53,184 nt of DNA from an uncultured Granulosicoccaceae bacterium (GCA_938028465.1 CALJAA010000163.1:1-53184), one strand, 5' to 3'. Shown: positions 41,929 through 52,664, numbered from the stretch's first letter. The notes: a model not told the origin generated them from the sequence alone. Made by a program: numbers and translations.

Positions 41929-42792
41929 CTAACCTCCCCAGTTTAGCTTTTCGCGTAGTATCTGGTGGTAGTCATAGGTTTCAGGGTGTAGCAAGGTTAG
42001 TCTCTTTTCCATTACGCTGACTTCGATCATATCGCCGAGTATGGCTTCCATGTATTGCTGTCCATCACAAACAACTTGTGCTTCGCGAAGTTCGTCGTCC
42101 CACAAATGCGCCCGTATACGGCTCTTTGCATCGACTAAAATTGCGCGGGTAGTAAGTGTGTGTGAGGCGATAGGTTGCACTACTACTGCTTCGATTGTTG
42201 GGCCAACAATTGGACCGCCGTTAGATAAGCTGTAGGCAGTTGAGCCAGAAGGAGTGGCGACAATTAAACCATCCGCTCGGTGATGCGTGACCAGAACATC
42301 GTCTATGACGATATCAAAGTCCATAATTTGAAGGACATCTTTAACGCGAACAACTGTGTCGTTTAGCGCGTAGGCTGAACTGATACATTCGCCTTCTCGC
42401 ATGATGCGAGTCTCTAACATAATGCGATCTTCGGAGATATATTGCCCACGCAATATAGCATCGAGCTTTTCTAGCCCTTGATTAGGTGACACATCAACTA
42501 AGAACCCCAATCGCCCTCGATTAACCCCAACGATAGGGACGCCATAGTTAACCAGTTCCCGGGCAGCACTGAGTAGCGTGCCGTCGCCACCGATAACGAT
42601 CGCTAGATCGCAGCGTGTACCGACTTCCTCACTACTCACGACCGATTGCCCAGGAATCAAGCCTTCGGTGCTTTCGTGCAAAAGGATGTCTACATTGATC
42701 GCTGTTAAGCGTTCGATTACATCGGCGAGTGTGCCGGCGACGCTTTCGTCATTTAATCTGACGAACAGGCCGACCGTTGTGAATTGTGTCAT
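41929..42792 (-). CDS. nadK: NAD kinase
   Basis: A 287-residue enzyme that phosphorylates NAD to NADP. GGDGT appears in IVIGGDGTLLSAAREL, followed by VGVNRGRLGFLVDV, the ALNDTVVRV segment, and GLIVATPSGSTAYSLSNGGPIVGP. These are the conserved ATP and NAD sites. It precedes recN, a common pair in this class. Confidence 0.96.
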   Translation of the reverse strand: MTQFTTVGLFVRLNDESVAGTLADVIERLTAINVDILLHESTEGLIPGQSVVSSEEVGTRCDLAIVIGGDGTLLSAARELVNYGVPIVGVNRGRLGFLVDVSPNQGLEKLDAILRGQYISEDRIMLETRIMREGECISSAYALNDTVVRVKDVLQIMDFDIVIDDVLVTHHRADGLIVATPSGSTAYSLSNGGPIVGPTIEAVVVQPIASHTLTTRAILVDAKSRIRAHLWDDELREAQVVCDGQQYMEAILGDMIEVSVMEKRLTLLHPETYDYHQILREKLNWGG

Positions 42793-42852
42793 CCGTGTAA
42801 GTTATCACGGTGATGGTGTGGTGTCATGTCTGCGCGTTGCTTTTTGATCAAT

Positions 42853-45441
42853 CTATGGGTCGCTTTGAGACAACTTGCCAAGCATGGCTGACAGCGTGTA
42901 AAGGTGATCCAGCGCCTCTCGTGGGCTGGTGGAGTCTAATTCGAGCTGACGGATAAAAACAGTTATCTCATCTGGCGTGGCGAATAGATCCAACTGAGGG
43001 GTCGTTGGTGCTATGACAGCGCTTGCAGGAATGGTAGCCGGGCTATTGGCGCTACCGCTGTCAGACGCTTCAAGTTGTGCTAGGCGTTCTCTCGCGAAAC
43101 CAAGGGCTGCTTGCGGTAAACCCGCAAGTTCTGCCACTTGGATACCATAACTCTTACTAGCCGCGCCGTGCTTAACCTGGTGCATGAACACAATTTGGCC
43201 GTTGTGTTCTACGGCGTCAAGATGGACATTACTAACGCCATCATGCGTGTTAGCTAAATCAGTGAGTTCAAAGTAGTGAGTGGCGAACAAACACAAACAC
43301 CGATTGGTATTGCTTAGGTGATCAGCGCAAGCCCATGCTAACGATAAGCCATCGTATGTGCTTGTGCCTCTACCTATCTCATCCATTAACACCAAACTAT
43401 TGGCGGTGGCGTTATGCAATATATGTGCAGCTTCTGTCATCTCAACCATAAAAGTTGATTGCCCACTGGCCAGATCATCCGATGCACCGATGCGCGTAAA
43501 AATACGATCAATCGGCCCGATGCTAGCGCGTGTTGCGGGCACATGGCTACCGGTATGTGCAAGCAGTGCGATTAATGCATTTTGGCGCATGTAGGTTGAT
43601 TTACCACCCATGTTTGGGCCTGTAACCAACAGCATGCGACGCGTAGTATCGAGTTGCAAAGGGTTAGCAATGAACGGCTCATCACTTAATGATTCGATGA
43701 CTGGATGGCGACCATCTTCGATATCTAACCCGGGTTCTTTAACCATACTTGGGCAGCACCATTGGTATTCGTAGCTGCAACAAGCAAGCGAGGTATACAC
43801 GTCTATTTTTGCAACGGCGTTAGCGATATCTTCTAATACATTTAGATCGCTTTGTAGCTTTTCCAATAGATCACGGTAAAGTTCTTTTTCTCGCGCTAAT
43901 GATTTTTCGCGTGCACTGAGTACTTTGTCTTCATGCTCTTTAAGTTCGGGGGTAATGTAACGTTCGGTATTTTTAAGCGTTTGCCTACGTATGTAGTGTT
44001 CTGGTACGCTTTGGTTTTTACTGGTTTCGATATAGAAACCATGAACGCGGTTGTAACCCACTTTTAACGAAGTAATCCCGCTGGCTTCTTTTTCACGCAC
44101 TTCTAGTTGATCAAGAAACTCAGTGGCATCAGTGTTAAGGCTTTTGAGTTCATCAAGTTCGCTATCGTAGCCTTTGGCGATCATTCCGCCATCGCGGATT
44201 AATACCGGGGGCTCATCGATAAGTGCTTCGCTTAGCAGCTGTAGAGTAGCGGGCACAACAGCTACATTATCGATTAATATTTTAAGCGGACTATCGATTG
44301 CAGGCTTTAAAGCTTGAGATAGTTCAGGTAATTCAGACAAGGACCGCTTTAATCGATCCAACTCTCGTGGTTGCACGCTACGTAAATGTATCCGCGTGAG
44401 GATGCGTTGCATGTCGTAGATACGTTTTAAATGCGGTTGCACATCCAGATAGAGTTGATCTTGCAATAAACGATTAATACAATCTTGTCGCTTCGCAATA
44501 ACATCATGGTTGCGTAGTGGGCGTTGCAACCACTGTTTGAGCATGCGGCGCCCCATTGCATTACCGGTACGGTCAATGACACCAAACAAACTGTGCTCGA
44601 TATTGCCGCTAAGGCTAGTGGTTAATTCAAGGTGTGCACGTGTGCCCGGATCCATAATCACCGTGTCGCTAGTGTGTTCCACTCGTAAACTGCGCACGTG
44701 TGGTAAGTCCGAGACTTGAGTTTCGCGTGCGTAGCCTAAGGCTACCGCTGCCGCAGCAATGGCTAATGGCATATCATCGCAATCAAATGCGCGTAGATGT
44801 TGTACTTTAAAGTGCTCGAGTAATTGTTGGCGCGTAGCATCGGCTTCAAATAACCAGGGAGCACGGCCACGCCAGCTTAATGCGCCAAAATCAGTGATCA
44901 GTGGGCTGCCTTCAGCGAGCAGTAGTTCGGCGGGGTTTAGCCTTGCTACTTCGGTTTTTAAGCCGGCTAATGAATTGATTTCTTGTACGGCTAAATCACC
45001 ACCAGCAACATCTAGCGATGCAATAGCGTAGCGGCCATCAAGTTCTGCAATTGCAACTAGCAATGCAACATCATCAGCGGCTAGCAAGTGATCCTCTGTT
45101 AGCGTGCCTGGAGTAATGACTCTAACGACTTCACGCTTTACAGGGCCTTTACCGGTCACTTCACCAGTTTGTTCGCAAATGGCAACTGACACACCTTGGC
45201 GTACTAGTTTGGCAAGATAACCATCGGCGGCGTGATAAGGAATACCTGCCATGGGGATAGCGTTACCGCCTGTCTTGCCGCGTGCTGTTAAGGTGATATT
45301 GAGAATCTCAGACGCCTTCTTAGCATCGTCATAAAAGAGCTCATAAAAATCACCCATGCGATAGAACAACAGGGTGTCTGGATGCTGCGCCTTGATTCCA
45401 AGGTATTGCTGCATCATTGGTGTATGGGTGGACTGGCTCAT
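42853..45441 (-). CDS. mutS: DNA mismatch repair protein MutS
   Basis: An 862-residue mismatch sensor. The N-terminal F-x-E mismatch motif is in [15 protein letters not shown]. The ATPase has [18 protein letters not shown], then [14 protein letters not shown] and [19 protein letters not shown]. The C-terminal tail ([17 protein letters not shown]) is the tetramerisation part. ATG at 45441 is preferred over a TTG five codons earlier. Divergent from pncC. Confidence 0.97.
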   Translation of the reverse strand: MSQSTHTPMMQQYLGIKAQHPDTLLFYRMGDFYELFYDDAKKASEILNITLTARGKTGGNAIPMAGIPYHAADGYLAKLVRQGVSVAICEQTGEVTGKGPVKREVVRVITPGTLTEDHLLAADDVALLVAIAELDGRYAIASLDVAGGDLAVQEINSLAGLKTEVARLNPAELLLAEGSPLITDFGALSWRGRAPWLFEADATRQQLLEHFKVQHLRAFDCDDMPLAIAAAAVALGYARETQVSDLPHVRSLRVEHTSDTVIMDPGTRAHLELTTSLSGNIEHSLFGVIDRTGNAMGRRMLKQWLQRPLRNHDVIAKRQDCINRLLQDQLYLDVQPHLKRIYDMQRILTRIHLRSVQPRELDRLKRSLSELPELSQALKPAIDSPLKILIDNVAVVPATLQLLSEALIDEPPVLIRDGGMIAKGYDSELDELKSLNTDATEFLDQLEVREKEASGITSLKVGYNRVHGFYIETSKNQSVPEHYIRRQTLKNTERYITPELKEHEDKVLSAREKSLAREKELYRDLLEKLQSDLNVLEDIANAVAKIDVYTSLACCSYEYQWCCPSMVKEPGLDIEDGRHPVIESLSDEPFIANPLQLDTTRRMLLVTGPNMGGKSTYMRQNALIALLAHTGSHVPATRASIGPIDRIFTRIGASDDLASGQSTFMVEMTEAAHILHNATANSLVLMDEIGRGTSTYDGLSLAWACADHLSNTNRCLCLFATHYFELTDLANTHDGVSNVHLDAVEHNGQIVFMHQVKHGAASKSYGIQVAELAGLPQAALGFARERLAQLEASDSGSANSPATIPASAVIAPTTPQLDLFATPDEITVFIRQLELDSTSPREALDHLYTLSAMLGKLSQSDP

Positions 45442-45528
45442 GCCGCTAGTGTACAAACTGAGGCAGGGCTTGTTTGGAAAAGCTTTGAATTATTACCGCT
45501 AACTGTTTAGGAACCATGACAACAAAGC

Positions 45529-46035
45529 ATGAGTAGTCACAATGAAACGGCCATTGCGCTCGCCACTCAACTGGGAGAACTGCTGATCCAACGCCAGTTC
45601 CGCATTACCGCGGCGGAATCGTGCACGGGTGGGTTATTGGCCGCTTGTTTAACTGACGTGCCCGGTGCTTCTAGTTGGTTTGATCAATCTTGGGTCACTT
45701 ATTCAAATCAAGCAAAGATGGATCTTATTGGCGTTAGCGCCGAGACCTTGGACCAACATGGTGCAGTGAGTGAGCAAACTGTCCTAGAAATGGCCAAAGG
45801 GGCGCGACGAATTGCTGTTGCCAATATTGGTGTTGCCATTAGTGGTATTGCAGGCCCAGATGGCGGCACTATTGATAAGCCAGTGGGGACAGTTTGGATA
45901 GGTTGGTCACTGAGTGATCAATTGCTGGACGCGGAGGTTGCCGTATTTCCTGGCAATCGAGATCAAGTGCGTCAGGCGGCGTTGTTAGCGGCTCTTAGTG
46001 GTAGTATCATGCGCGTTTCTCACCTTGCGGACTAA
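45529..46035 (+). CDS. pncC: Nicotinamide-nucleotide amidohydrolase PncC (CinA C-terminal type)
   Basis: A 168-residue stand-alone CinA-C domain enzyme that recycles NMN to NaMN. Typical stretches: ITAAESCTGGLLAACLTDVPGASSWF with the catalytic Ser, VTYSNQAKMDLIGVS, and AISGIAGPDGGTIDKPVGTVWIGW. Genes of this type commonly lie upstream of recA. Confidence 0.94.
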   Translation: MSSHNETAIALATQLGELLIQRQFRITAAESCTGGLLAACLTDVPGASSWFDQSWVTYSNQAKMDLIGVSAETLDQHGAVSEQTVLEMAKGARRIAVANIGVAISGIAGPDGGTIDKPVGTVWIGWSLSDQLLDAEVAVFPGNRDQVRQAALLAALSGSIMRVSHLAD

Positions 46036-46039
46036 ATAC

Positions 46040-46375
46040 ATGATTCAGCTAAGCCACGTAACAAAAACAGTATTGACTGCCGCCAGCGGGGTTGTGCTTG
46101 TTATTGGGTTAATTTCATCACCCGTGTTCGCACAGCAAGCATTATCCGCTGATGAACTAAAAGCCCACATCGAGAAACAGCAGGCTGCACTAGATGCTGC
46201 CATCGCTAACCGCGACAGGACGCAAGCAGCGCTAGAAGCTAAACGCAAAGCGTTTGAAGAGCAAACAGCCAAGCAAGAAGCCGTTGAAGCAAAAATGAAA
46301 GAATTGTGCGAACAACAGGAAGAATTAAAGCCTGGAACGCTGGAAAATTGCCTGGCTGCAATAAATACTAAATAA
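46040..46375 (+). CDS. Small periplasmic coiled-coil protein between pncC and recA
   Basis: A 111-residue protein with a signal peptide (VVLVIGLISSPVFA, cut before QQALS). The mature chain is one long heptad-like helix (LKAHIEKQQAALDAAIANRD onward) ending in a short segment with two Cys (LCEQQEEL and ENCLAAI) that may form a disulfide hairpin. The ATG at 46040 follows the pncC stop by four bases, so it is likely co-transcribed. Not a family I recognise. Confidence 0.6.
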   Translation: MIQLSHVTKTVLTAASGVVLVIGLISSPVFAQQALSADELKAHIEKQQAALDAAIANRDRTQAALEAKRKAFEEQTAKQEAVEAKMKELCEQQEELKPGTLENCLAAINTK

Positions 46376-46385
46376 ATTTACAGTA
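46366..46385 (+). promoter_or_regulatory. recA: Candidate degenerate LexA (SOS) box upstream of recA
   Basis: A 20-base stretch matches the gammaproteobacterial LexA consensus TACTGT(AT)4ACAGTA at 16 positions, with a perfect right half (ACAGTA). The left half reads TACTAA and lacks the key GT. It overlaps the stop codon of the preceding gene and lies about 100 bases before recA. No better match was found between 46376 and 46484. Confidence 0.3.
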
Positions 46386-46484
46386 TTTCTGCCTCTTTCA
46401 ACTATATTTATGAAACAATAGCCTTGCGGTCGGGTGCCCAAGGAGCGGCGCGCCGCATTCCCAGTCACAACGGAGACAACCCAA

Positions 46485-47543
46485 GTGGATGACAACAGAA
46501 AAAAAGCATTAGCAGCGGCCCTAGGCCAAATCGAAAAGCAGTTTGGTAAAGGTACCGTCATGCGTATGGGTGATGCCACCGATACCAGCGGTATCGACGT
46601 CGTATCAACCGGCATACTTGGCCTTGATGTCGCGCTTGGCATCGGCGGGCTACCCCGTGGCCGTGTTTGCGAGATCTACGGCCCTGAATCATCAGGTAAA
46701 ACAACGCTTACACTACAAGCTATCGCCCAATGCCAAAAGGCAGGCGGCACAGCGGCATTTATTGATGCAGAGCACGCACTTGATCCAAAATATGCGTCCA
46801 AGCTAGGTGTAAACGTTGATGATCTGCTCATCTCACAACCTGACACGGGCGACCAAGCACTCGAAGTCACTGACATGTTGGTTCGCTCTGGCGGCGTAGA
46901 CATGATCGTTATCGATTCGGTTGCAGCGCTAACACCTAAAGCCGAAATCGAAGGCGATATGGGTGATTCGCACGTTGGCCTGCAAGCGCGCTTAATGTCA
47001 CAAGCATTGCGTAAGCTCACCGGTAACATCAAACGTACCAACACATTGGTTATCTTTATCAACCAAATCCGCATGAAAATCGGCGTTATGTTTGGTAGCC
47101 CTGAAACTACTTCTGGTGGTAACGCGCTCAAATTCTATTCATCTGTTCGTCTTGATATACGCCGTATTGGTGCAATTAAGCGTGGCGACGAAATCGTCGG
47201 TAACGAAACGCGAGTCAAGGTGGTTAAAAACAAAATGGCACCTCCTTTCAGACAAACTGAATTCGAAATCCTTTACGGTGAAGGGTCTTCACGCGAAGGC
47301 GAACTTATCGACCTGGGTTCCAAAAACGGTATTGTCGATAAAGCGGGTGCTTGGTACAGCTACAACGGCGATCGCATTGGTCAGGGTAAGGAAAAGGTTC
47401 GTGACTTCCTTAAAGAAAACCCAGCCATCGCTGATGATATCGATAACAAGCTTCGTGATCTGCTGCTAGTAAAAGCGCCAATAGTTGAAGAAGGGGCTAC
47501 GGCGGCAGAAGAGGCAGAGCTAGAGGAAGAAATCGAAGCGTAA
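46485..47543 (+). CDS. recA: Recombinase RecA
   Basis: A 352-residue strand-exchange and SOS co-protease. Walker A is [13 protein letters not shown], then [13 protein letters not shown], Walker [14 protein letters not shown], and loop L2 near [16 protein letters not shown]. The C-terminus is acidic ([12 protein letters not shown]). The start is taken as GTG at 46485 since CGGAG lies nine bases upstream and the protein then opens [20 protein letters not shown] as in relatives; an upstream ATG-less extension is atypical. Confidence 0.97.
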   Translation: MDDNRKKALAAALGQIEKQFGKGTVMRMGDATDTSGIDVVSTGILGLDVALGIGGLPRGRVCEIYGPESSGKTTLTLQAIAQCQKAGGTAAFIDAEHALDPKYASKLGVNVDDLLISQPDTGDQALEVTDMLVRSGGVDMIVIDSVAALTPKAEIEGDMGDSHVGLQARLMSQALRKLTGNIKRTNTLVIFINQIRMKIGVMFGSPETTSGGNALKFYSSVRLDIRRIGAIKRGDEIVGNETRVKVVKNKMAPPFRQTEFEILYGEGSSREGELIDLGSKNGIVDKAGAWYSYNGDRIGQGKEKVRDFLKENPAIADDIDNKLRDLLLVKAPIVEEGATAAEEAELEEEIEA

Positions 47544-47585
47544 GTACCACTATAGAGGCTGCTTGGGTTTGAGGTGTCATAGGGT

Positions 47586-48089
47586 TTGAAGGCCGACACT
47601 GACAAACGCGTGGTAGAAAGAGATACGTCTGATGATAAACGTCAGGCGTATCAAACTGCCATCAAAATGCTCACCACGCGTGAGCATTCTGCATATGAGC
47701 TTACCCAAAAGCTCAATAAGCGAGAGTATTCGCGCACCATCATCGAAAACCTACTGCTCGATCTGCAGAATAAGGGTTACCAATCCGACGAACGTTTTGC
47801 CGAACAGTACACCCGGCAGCGATTCACGAAAGGCTATGGCCCGTTATCGATTCGTGCCAAGCTGTACGAGCGAGGCATTGATTCGAGTTTGGCGGCTGAT
47901 GCGTTAAATGAGCTACGCGTGGATTGGGTTGAACATGCTGTTGATGTGATTGGCCGAAAATTCCGTCCGGATGAAATCACCAGCACGGAGCCTAAAATCG
48001 AATCGCGAATTGCTCGGTTTCTGCAAACTAGAGGATTTTCATCCTCGGTTGCATTGCGCGCACTTCAGCAGAGCAGGCGCGAACAATAA
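47586..48089 (+). CDS. recX: Regulatory protein RecX
   Basis: A 167-residue helical-repeat protein that restrains RecA filaments. Motifs: AIKMLTTREHSAYELTQKLNKREYS, NLLLDLQNKGYQSDERFAEQYTRQR, GYGPLSIRAKLYERGI. It begins at TTG 42 bases after recA and shows the usual recA-recX order. Confidence 0.93.
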   Translation: MKADTDKRVVERDTSDDKRQAYQTAIKMLTTREHSAYELTQKLNKREYSRTIIENLLLDLQNKGYQSDERFAEQYTRQRFTKGYGPLSIRAKLYERGIDSSLAADALNELRVDWVEHAVDVIGRKFRPDEITSTEPKIESRIARFLQTRGFSSSVALRALQQSRREQ

Positions 48090-48238
48090 CTACCAAATGA
48101 TCCCGATATATTGAGTCGTTTCATCGTGACGTAGCAGCCAGAACAGCATTGCCCTCTCGATAAGCAGCATCCACATCTGCAGAAATCTGCCCAATCCGGC
48201 TACAATAAGGTTTGACTGTTTACAACGCTGCTGTCGGT

Positions 48239-50842
48239 ATGGTTTCAACATCTGAGATAAGAGAACGTTTTCTCGCGTTTTTTGCCAATAATGGCCATAA
48301 AATCTTGCCATCGAGCTCGCTCGTGCCAGGCAATGATAAGACGTTGCTTTTCACCAATGCGGGCATGGTTCAGTTCAAGGATCTGTTCACGGGGGAAGAA
48401 ACCCGCGATTATAAGCGTGCCACCACGTCACAACGGTGTGTCCGGGCAGGTGGTAAGCACAACGATTTGGATAACGTGGGCTATACCGCTCGTCACCATA
48501 CTTTCTTTGAAATGCTGGGTAATTTCAGCTTTGGTGATTACTTTAAAGAAGAGGCCATTGATTTTGCATGGCGATTTTTAACTGAAGAGCTCCAGATCCC
48601 CAGCGACAAGCTCTGGGTTACGGTTTTTGAAGAAGACGATGAAGCCGAAGCTATTTGGGTTAACAAAATTGGTGTACCGGCTGAACGTGTCATACGCATT
48701 GGAGCAAAAGATAACTTTTGGATGATGGGTGACACCGGGCCATGCGGCCCGTGTTCTGAAATATTTTACGATCACGGTGAAGATGTTTGGGGTGGCCCAC
48801 CGGGCTCACCTGAAGAAGATGGCGATCGCTATATCGAGATCTGGAATCTCGTTTTCATGCAGTACGACAAAGACGACAACGGCACAATGCACCCCTTGCC
48901 AAAGCCGTGTGTTGATACAGGCATGGGTCTTGAACGAATGGCGGCGGTATTGCAGCATGTGCACAGTAATTACGATATCGATTTATTTCGTAACTTGGTG
49001 ACTGCTGCATCAAAACTCACTGGCACTACAGATTTAAAAAACCCATCACTCAATGTCATTGCTGATCATATTCGTACTTGCGCGTTTTTGATTGTTGATG
49101 GTGTGCTGCCAAGCAACGAAGGGCGTGGGTATGTATTACGCCGCATCATTCGTCGCGCTGCGCGACATGGCCATAAACTGGGTGCGGCAGAGTTGTTTTT
49201 TAATAAGCTTACGCCAGCTCTAGTTAAAGAGATGGGTGTGGCTTATCCGGAGCTGGTTAAAGCCGAGGCAGAAGTCACCAAGCAACTTCTCAAAGAAGAG
49301 CAGCGTTTTGCTAAAACGTTGTCCTCTGGCTTAAAGATTTTAGACGAAGAAGTCGCCTCGTTAAAAGGCAGTGTGATACCGGGTGATGTTGTATTCAAAT
49401 TATATGACACCTATGGCTTCCCGGTCGATCTAACTGCTGACATTGCTCGTGAGCGTGAGCTGACGATTGATTCAGATGGCTTCGAAACTCATATGCAAGC
49501 TCAGCGTGAGCGTGCGCGTGCTGCGAGTAACTTTGCAGCTGGCGGCGGTGATCTTCCGGCATCACAACAACAAACTGAATTTTTGGGTTATACCAGCGTA
49601 CAAAGCGATGCAGAGATTGTTGAGCTTTACGTTGATGGCAACGCTGTGGATAGCGTGACTACTGGGCAGTCAGCATGGCTTGTGCTAGATAAAACCCCTT
49701 TCTATGGTGAGTCGGGTGGTCAGGTAGGCGATACCGGTGTAATAAGCGCAGGCGGCGGGCGAGCAGATGTGTTGGATACTAAAAAGTATCGCGGTGCGTT
49801 TATGCACGCGGTTAGTGTGGCCGAAGGTGAGTTAAAGGTTGGCGCGTCTGTTAGCGCTGATGTAAACCAAGAGCGCAGACAAGCCATCAAGCGTCATCAC
49901 TCTGCAACTCATCTATTGCATGGTGCACTTCGCCATGTGTTGGGTGATCATGTCGAGCAGAAAGGCTCCTTAGTTAACGATAGCCAACTACGTTTTGACT
50001 TCTCACATGGTGACCCAATCACTGATGAGCAGCAGCGAAATATAGAAGCATGGATGCAAGTTGAAGTAGCGAGAAACAGCCCATGCGAGACAAACGAGAT
50101 GAGTATGGATGAGGCCATTGCCGCCGGCGCGATTGCTTTGTTTGGTGAAAAGTATGGTGATGTGGTTCGAGTCGTGAAGCTGGGTGATAAATCAGTGGAG
50201 CTTTGTGGCGGGATACACGTGAATGCCACTGGCGACTTAGGTCTAATTAAGCTTACTGGTGAAACAGGTGTGGCAGCCGGCGTTAGGCGAATAGAAGCTG
50301 TGAGCGGCGAATCTGCCCTTAACCATGTGCAAGCCTCTGAACAGCAGCTCAATAAAATTGCTCGTTTGCTTAAGTCATCTAGCGATGATGTTTACAACAA
50401 AGTTGAACAGCTGCAACAGCGTAGCAAAGAGCTCAAAACACAAGTGGATCAGCTGCAGGCTAAATTATCCTCGCAAGCGGGTAAAGACATGCTGGGCGAA
50501 GCAACGACGATCCATGGTGTGCCGGTATTGATGAAAGTGATTGAGAACACCGATGCTAAAAGTCTGCGAACTGTGATGGATCAGCTCAAACAAGACATTC
50601 CTGATGCGGCATTGGTATTAGCCAGCGAAAGTAATGGCAAAGCTGCTTTGGTCGCGACGGTGAGTAAATCACTACATAATCGAATTAAAGCAGGTGACAT
50701 TTTGAAAGTCGTGGCCCAAGAGCTCGGTGGTAAAGGCGGCGGACGCCCTGATATGGCGCAAGGTGGCGCTGACTCTCTGGATAATGTTCAAGCAGCGTTT
50801 AAAGCTGCTGAGCAGTATTTAAACGATAATTTAGCAACCTAA
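48239..50842 (+). CDS. alaS: Alanyl-tRNA synthetase
   Basis: An 867-residue class II synthetase. Motif 1 to 3 regions include SSSLVPGNDKTLLFTNAGMVQFKD, RCVRAGGKHNDLDNVG and GCGPCSEIFYDHG (TGPCGPCSEIF). The editing domain has HHSATHLLHGALR and the zinc Cys in VELCGGIHV. C-terminal coiled coil and C-Ala domain (GGRPDMAQGGA) are present. ATG at 48239 is selected by alignment to the E. coli start; a TTG at 48212 would add nine residues. TACAAT at 48201-48206 may be its -10. Confidence 0.96.
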   Translation: MVSTSEIRERFLAFFANNGHKILPSSSLVPGNDKTLLFTNAGMVQFKDLFTGEETRDYKRATTSQRCVRAGGKHNDLDNVGYTARHHTFFEMLGNFSFGDYFKEEAIDFAWRFLTEELQIPSDKLWVTVFEEDDEAEAIWVNKIGVPAERVIRIGAKDNFWMMGDTGPCGPCSEIFYDHGEDVWGGPPGSPEEDGDRYIEIWNLVFMQYDKDDNGTMHPLPKPCVDTGMGLERMAAVLQHVHSNYDIDLFRNLVTAASKLTGTTDLKNPSLNVIADHIRTCAFLIVDGVLPSNEGRGYVLRRIIRRAARHGHKLGAAELFFNKLTPALVKEMGVAYPELVKAEAEVTKQLLKEEQRFAKTLSSGLKILDEEVASLKGSVIPGDVVFKLYDTYGFPVDLTADIARERELTIDSDGFETHMQAQRERARAASNFAAGGGDLPASQQQTEFLGYTSVQSDAEIVELYVDGNAVDSVTTGQSAWLVLDKTPFYGESGGQVGDTGVISAGGGRADVLDTKKYRGAFMHAVSVAEGELKVGASVSADVNQERRQAIKRHHSATHLLHGALRHVLGDHVEQKGSLVNDSQLRFDFSHGDPITDEQQRNIEAWMQVEVARNSPCETNEMSMDEAIAAGAIALFGEKYGDVVRVVKLGDKSVELCGGIHVNATGDLGLIKLTGETGVAAGVRRIEAVSGESALNHVQASEQQLNKIARLLKSSSDDVYNKVEQLQQRSKELKTQVDQLQAKLSSQAGKDMLGEATTIHGVPVLMKVIENTDAKSLRTVMDQLKQDIPDAALVLASESNGKAALVATVSKSLHNRIKAGDILKVVAQELGGKGGGRPDMAQGGADSLDNVQAAFKAAEQYLNDNLAT

Positions 50843-50862
50843 TTAAGTAGCAAGCACAGATC

Positions 50863-52104
50863 ATGGCATCCCTTGTCAAAAAGTTCGGCGGTACGTCCGT
50901 TGGCACAGTAGAGCGTATTCAAGCCGTGGCCAAAAAGCTCGCGGCAGCCAAAGAAGCTGGAGACGACCAGGTGGTCGTGCTTTCAGCCATGTCGGGTGAA
51001 ACCAACCGTTTAGTAGCCATGGCGAAAGAGATGATGCCGGTCACGGTGGACACGCGAGAGCTAGATGTGTTGCTCTCCACGGGCGAGCAGGTGACCATTG
51101 CATTATTATGCATGGCCCTGAAAACACTCGGCTGTGATGCGCGATCCTATACGGGTGGCCAAGTTCGCATTCTGACTGACAGCAGCCACAGCAAGGCTCG
51201 CATCGTCAGTATCGATACCGACAAAATCACGTCAGATCTGGAAAAAGGCCGAATTGTGGTTGTTGCCGGGTTTCAGGGGGTTGATGCTGAGGGCGATATC
51301 ACCACTTTAGGGCGTGGCGGTTCTGATACATCTGCGGTGGCATTGGCTGCAGCTTTGGGCTCCGATGAGTGCCAAATATATACTGATGTCGATGGCGTTT
51401 ATACCACCGACCCACGAGTAGAAAGCAAAGCGAGAAGGCTTGATCGGATTACGTTTGAAGAGATGCTGGAGATGGCCAGTTTGGGCTCGAAGGTTTTGCA
51501 AATAAGAGCAGTTGAGTTTGCTGGAAAATATAACGTGCCACTTAGAGTGCTCTCATCTTTTGAAGAAGGTGAGGGCACATTGATAACAACAGATGATAAG
51601 GAAAACGATATGGAGCAGGCGCTGGTTTCTGGAATTGCGTTCAACAGGGACGAGGCGCAAATTACGATTATGAATATCGCAGATAAGCCGGGTATTGCTT
51701 ATTCGATACTAGGGCCTATCGCAGATCTAAATATTGAAGTGGATATGATCGTGCAAAATGCAGGTGTTGATGGCACGACTGACTTTACCTTTACTGTGCA
51801 TCGTGATGAATACCACAGAGTATTAGAATTCTTAAAGACAAAACAAGAAGAGCTAGGCGCTGCTGATATTACGGGTAACGACCAGATAGTAAAAGTATCG
51901 ATTGTAGGCGTGGGAATGCGCTCTCACGCAGGTATTGCAAGTCGAATGTTCCGTGCACTTTCTGAAAAAGGTATCAACTTACGTATGATTACCACATCCG
52001 AAATTAAGATTTCTGTGGTAATTGACGAAGACTATCTTGAATTAGGCGTGCGATCATTGCATGACGAATTCGAGTTAGCAGATGCAGCAGTTTCAGAGGC
52101 GTAA
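50863..52104 (+). CDS. lysC: Aspartate kinase
   Basis: A 413-residue enzyme making aspartyl phosphate for Lys, Thr, Met and diaminopimelate. KFGGTSVGTVERIQAVA is the kinase start, with GRGGSDTSAVALAAAL and IYTDVDGVYTTDPR for the active site. Two ACT domains follow (INIADKPGIAYSILGPIADLN and SIVGVGMRSHAGIASRMF). An internal Met at the ACT start (MEQALVSGIAF) could allow a beta subunit, as in some relatives. Confidence 0.95.
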   Translation: MASLVKKFGGTSVGTVERIQAVAKKLAAAKEAGDDQVVVLSAMSGETNRLVAMAKEMMPVTVDTRELDVLLSTGEQVTIALLCMALKTLGCDARSYTGGQVRILTDSSHSKARIVSIDTDKITSDLEKGRIVVVAGFQGVDAEGDITTLGRGGSDTSAVALAAALGSDECQIYTDVDGVYTTDPRVESKARRLDRITFEEMLEMASLGSKVLQIRAVEFAGKYNVPLRVLSSFEEGEGTLITTDDKENDMEQALVSGIAFNRDEAQITIMNIADKPGIAYSILGPIADLNIEVDMIVQNAGVDGTTDFTFTVHRDEYHRVLEFLKTKQEELGAADITGNDQIVKVSIVGVGMRSHAGIASRMFRALSEKGINLRMITTSEIKISVVIDEDYLELGVRSLHDEFELADAAVSEA

Positions 52105-52402
52105 CACAAATTGACATCATGTAAACCGCTTACATGAATTGATCTAGTCCACAAGTATTAATTGCGTTAGTCCACTTGTGGCAGATCAATGACAAAACGT
52201 AAGCCCTTGTGAAATGTGACCCATTTAGTAATCTCGCTGCTTATGAGCTGCGAACCAACCTGCCATACTATGCTCGTTCCATTCATCATTTCTTTTGATG
52301 ACTTAGGTTCCTCACAGGGAGTGCGTTTTGCATAACGTGTTTAGCTTAATGAGTCTTTGTACAAAGAAATATAAGTTGTAATGCATAGTAGGAGAAGTTC
52401 AA
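52105..52402 (+). promoter_or_regulatory. lysC-csrA intergenic region with large inverted repeats
   Basis: A short hairpin CATGTAA-accgc-TTACATG lies at 52118-52136. A larger one spans 52139-52189: TTGATCT, CCACAAGT, a 17-base loop, ACTTGTGG, AGATCAA. Neither is followed by a T-run. A perfect palindrome CTTTGTACAAAG is at 52355-52366, 37 bases before csrA, and could be an operator. AGGAG at 52391-52395 is the csrA ribosome site. No further gene seen. Confidence 0.6.
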
Positions 52403-52612
52403 ATGTTGATACTAACTCGCAGAGTAGGTGAAACATTAATGGTCGGTGACGAAGTAACGGTTACTGTTTTAGGTGTTAAAGGTAACCAGGTAAGAATTGG
52501 TGTTAATGCGCCAAAAGAAGTTGCAGTTCATCGCGAAGAGATTTACCAAAGGATCAAGCAAGAACAAGAGGGAATAAGTAAAACTGAGGACGTCGCATCT
52601 AGCGATTCTTGA
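52403..52612 (+). CDS. csrA: Carbon storage regulator CsrA/RsmA
   Basis: A 69-residue mRNA-binding dimer. [20 protein letters not shown] and [22 protein letters not shown] are the conserved core with the RNA-contacting Leu4 and Arg44. The tail ([10 protein letters not shown]) is slightly longer than in E. coli. It binds GGA in leader hairpins; its own AGGAG site and the pilin leader at 2988-3104 are possible targets. Confidence 0.97.
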   Translation: MLILTRRVGETLMVGDEVTVTVLGVKGNQVRIGVNAPKEVAVHREEIYQRIKQEQEGISKTEDVASSDS

Positions 52613-52664
52613 CACCTTGTCCCAGCGATTACAACTCAGATGACAAATTAGATTGAGATCTTTG

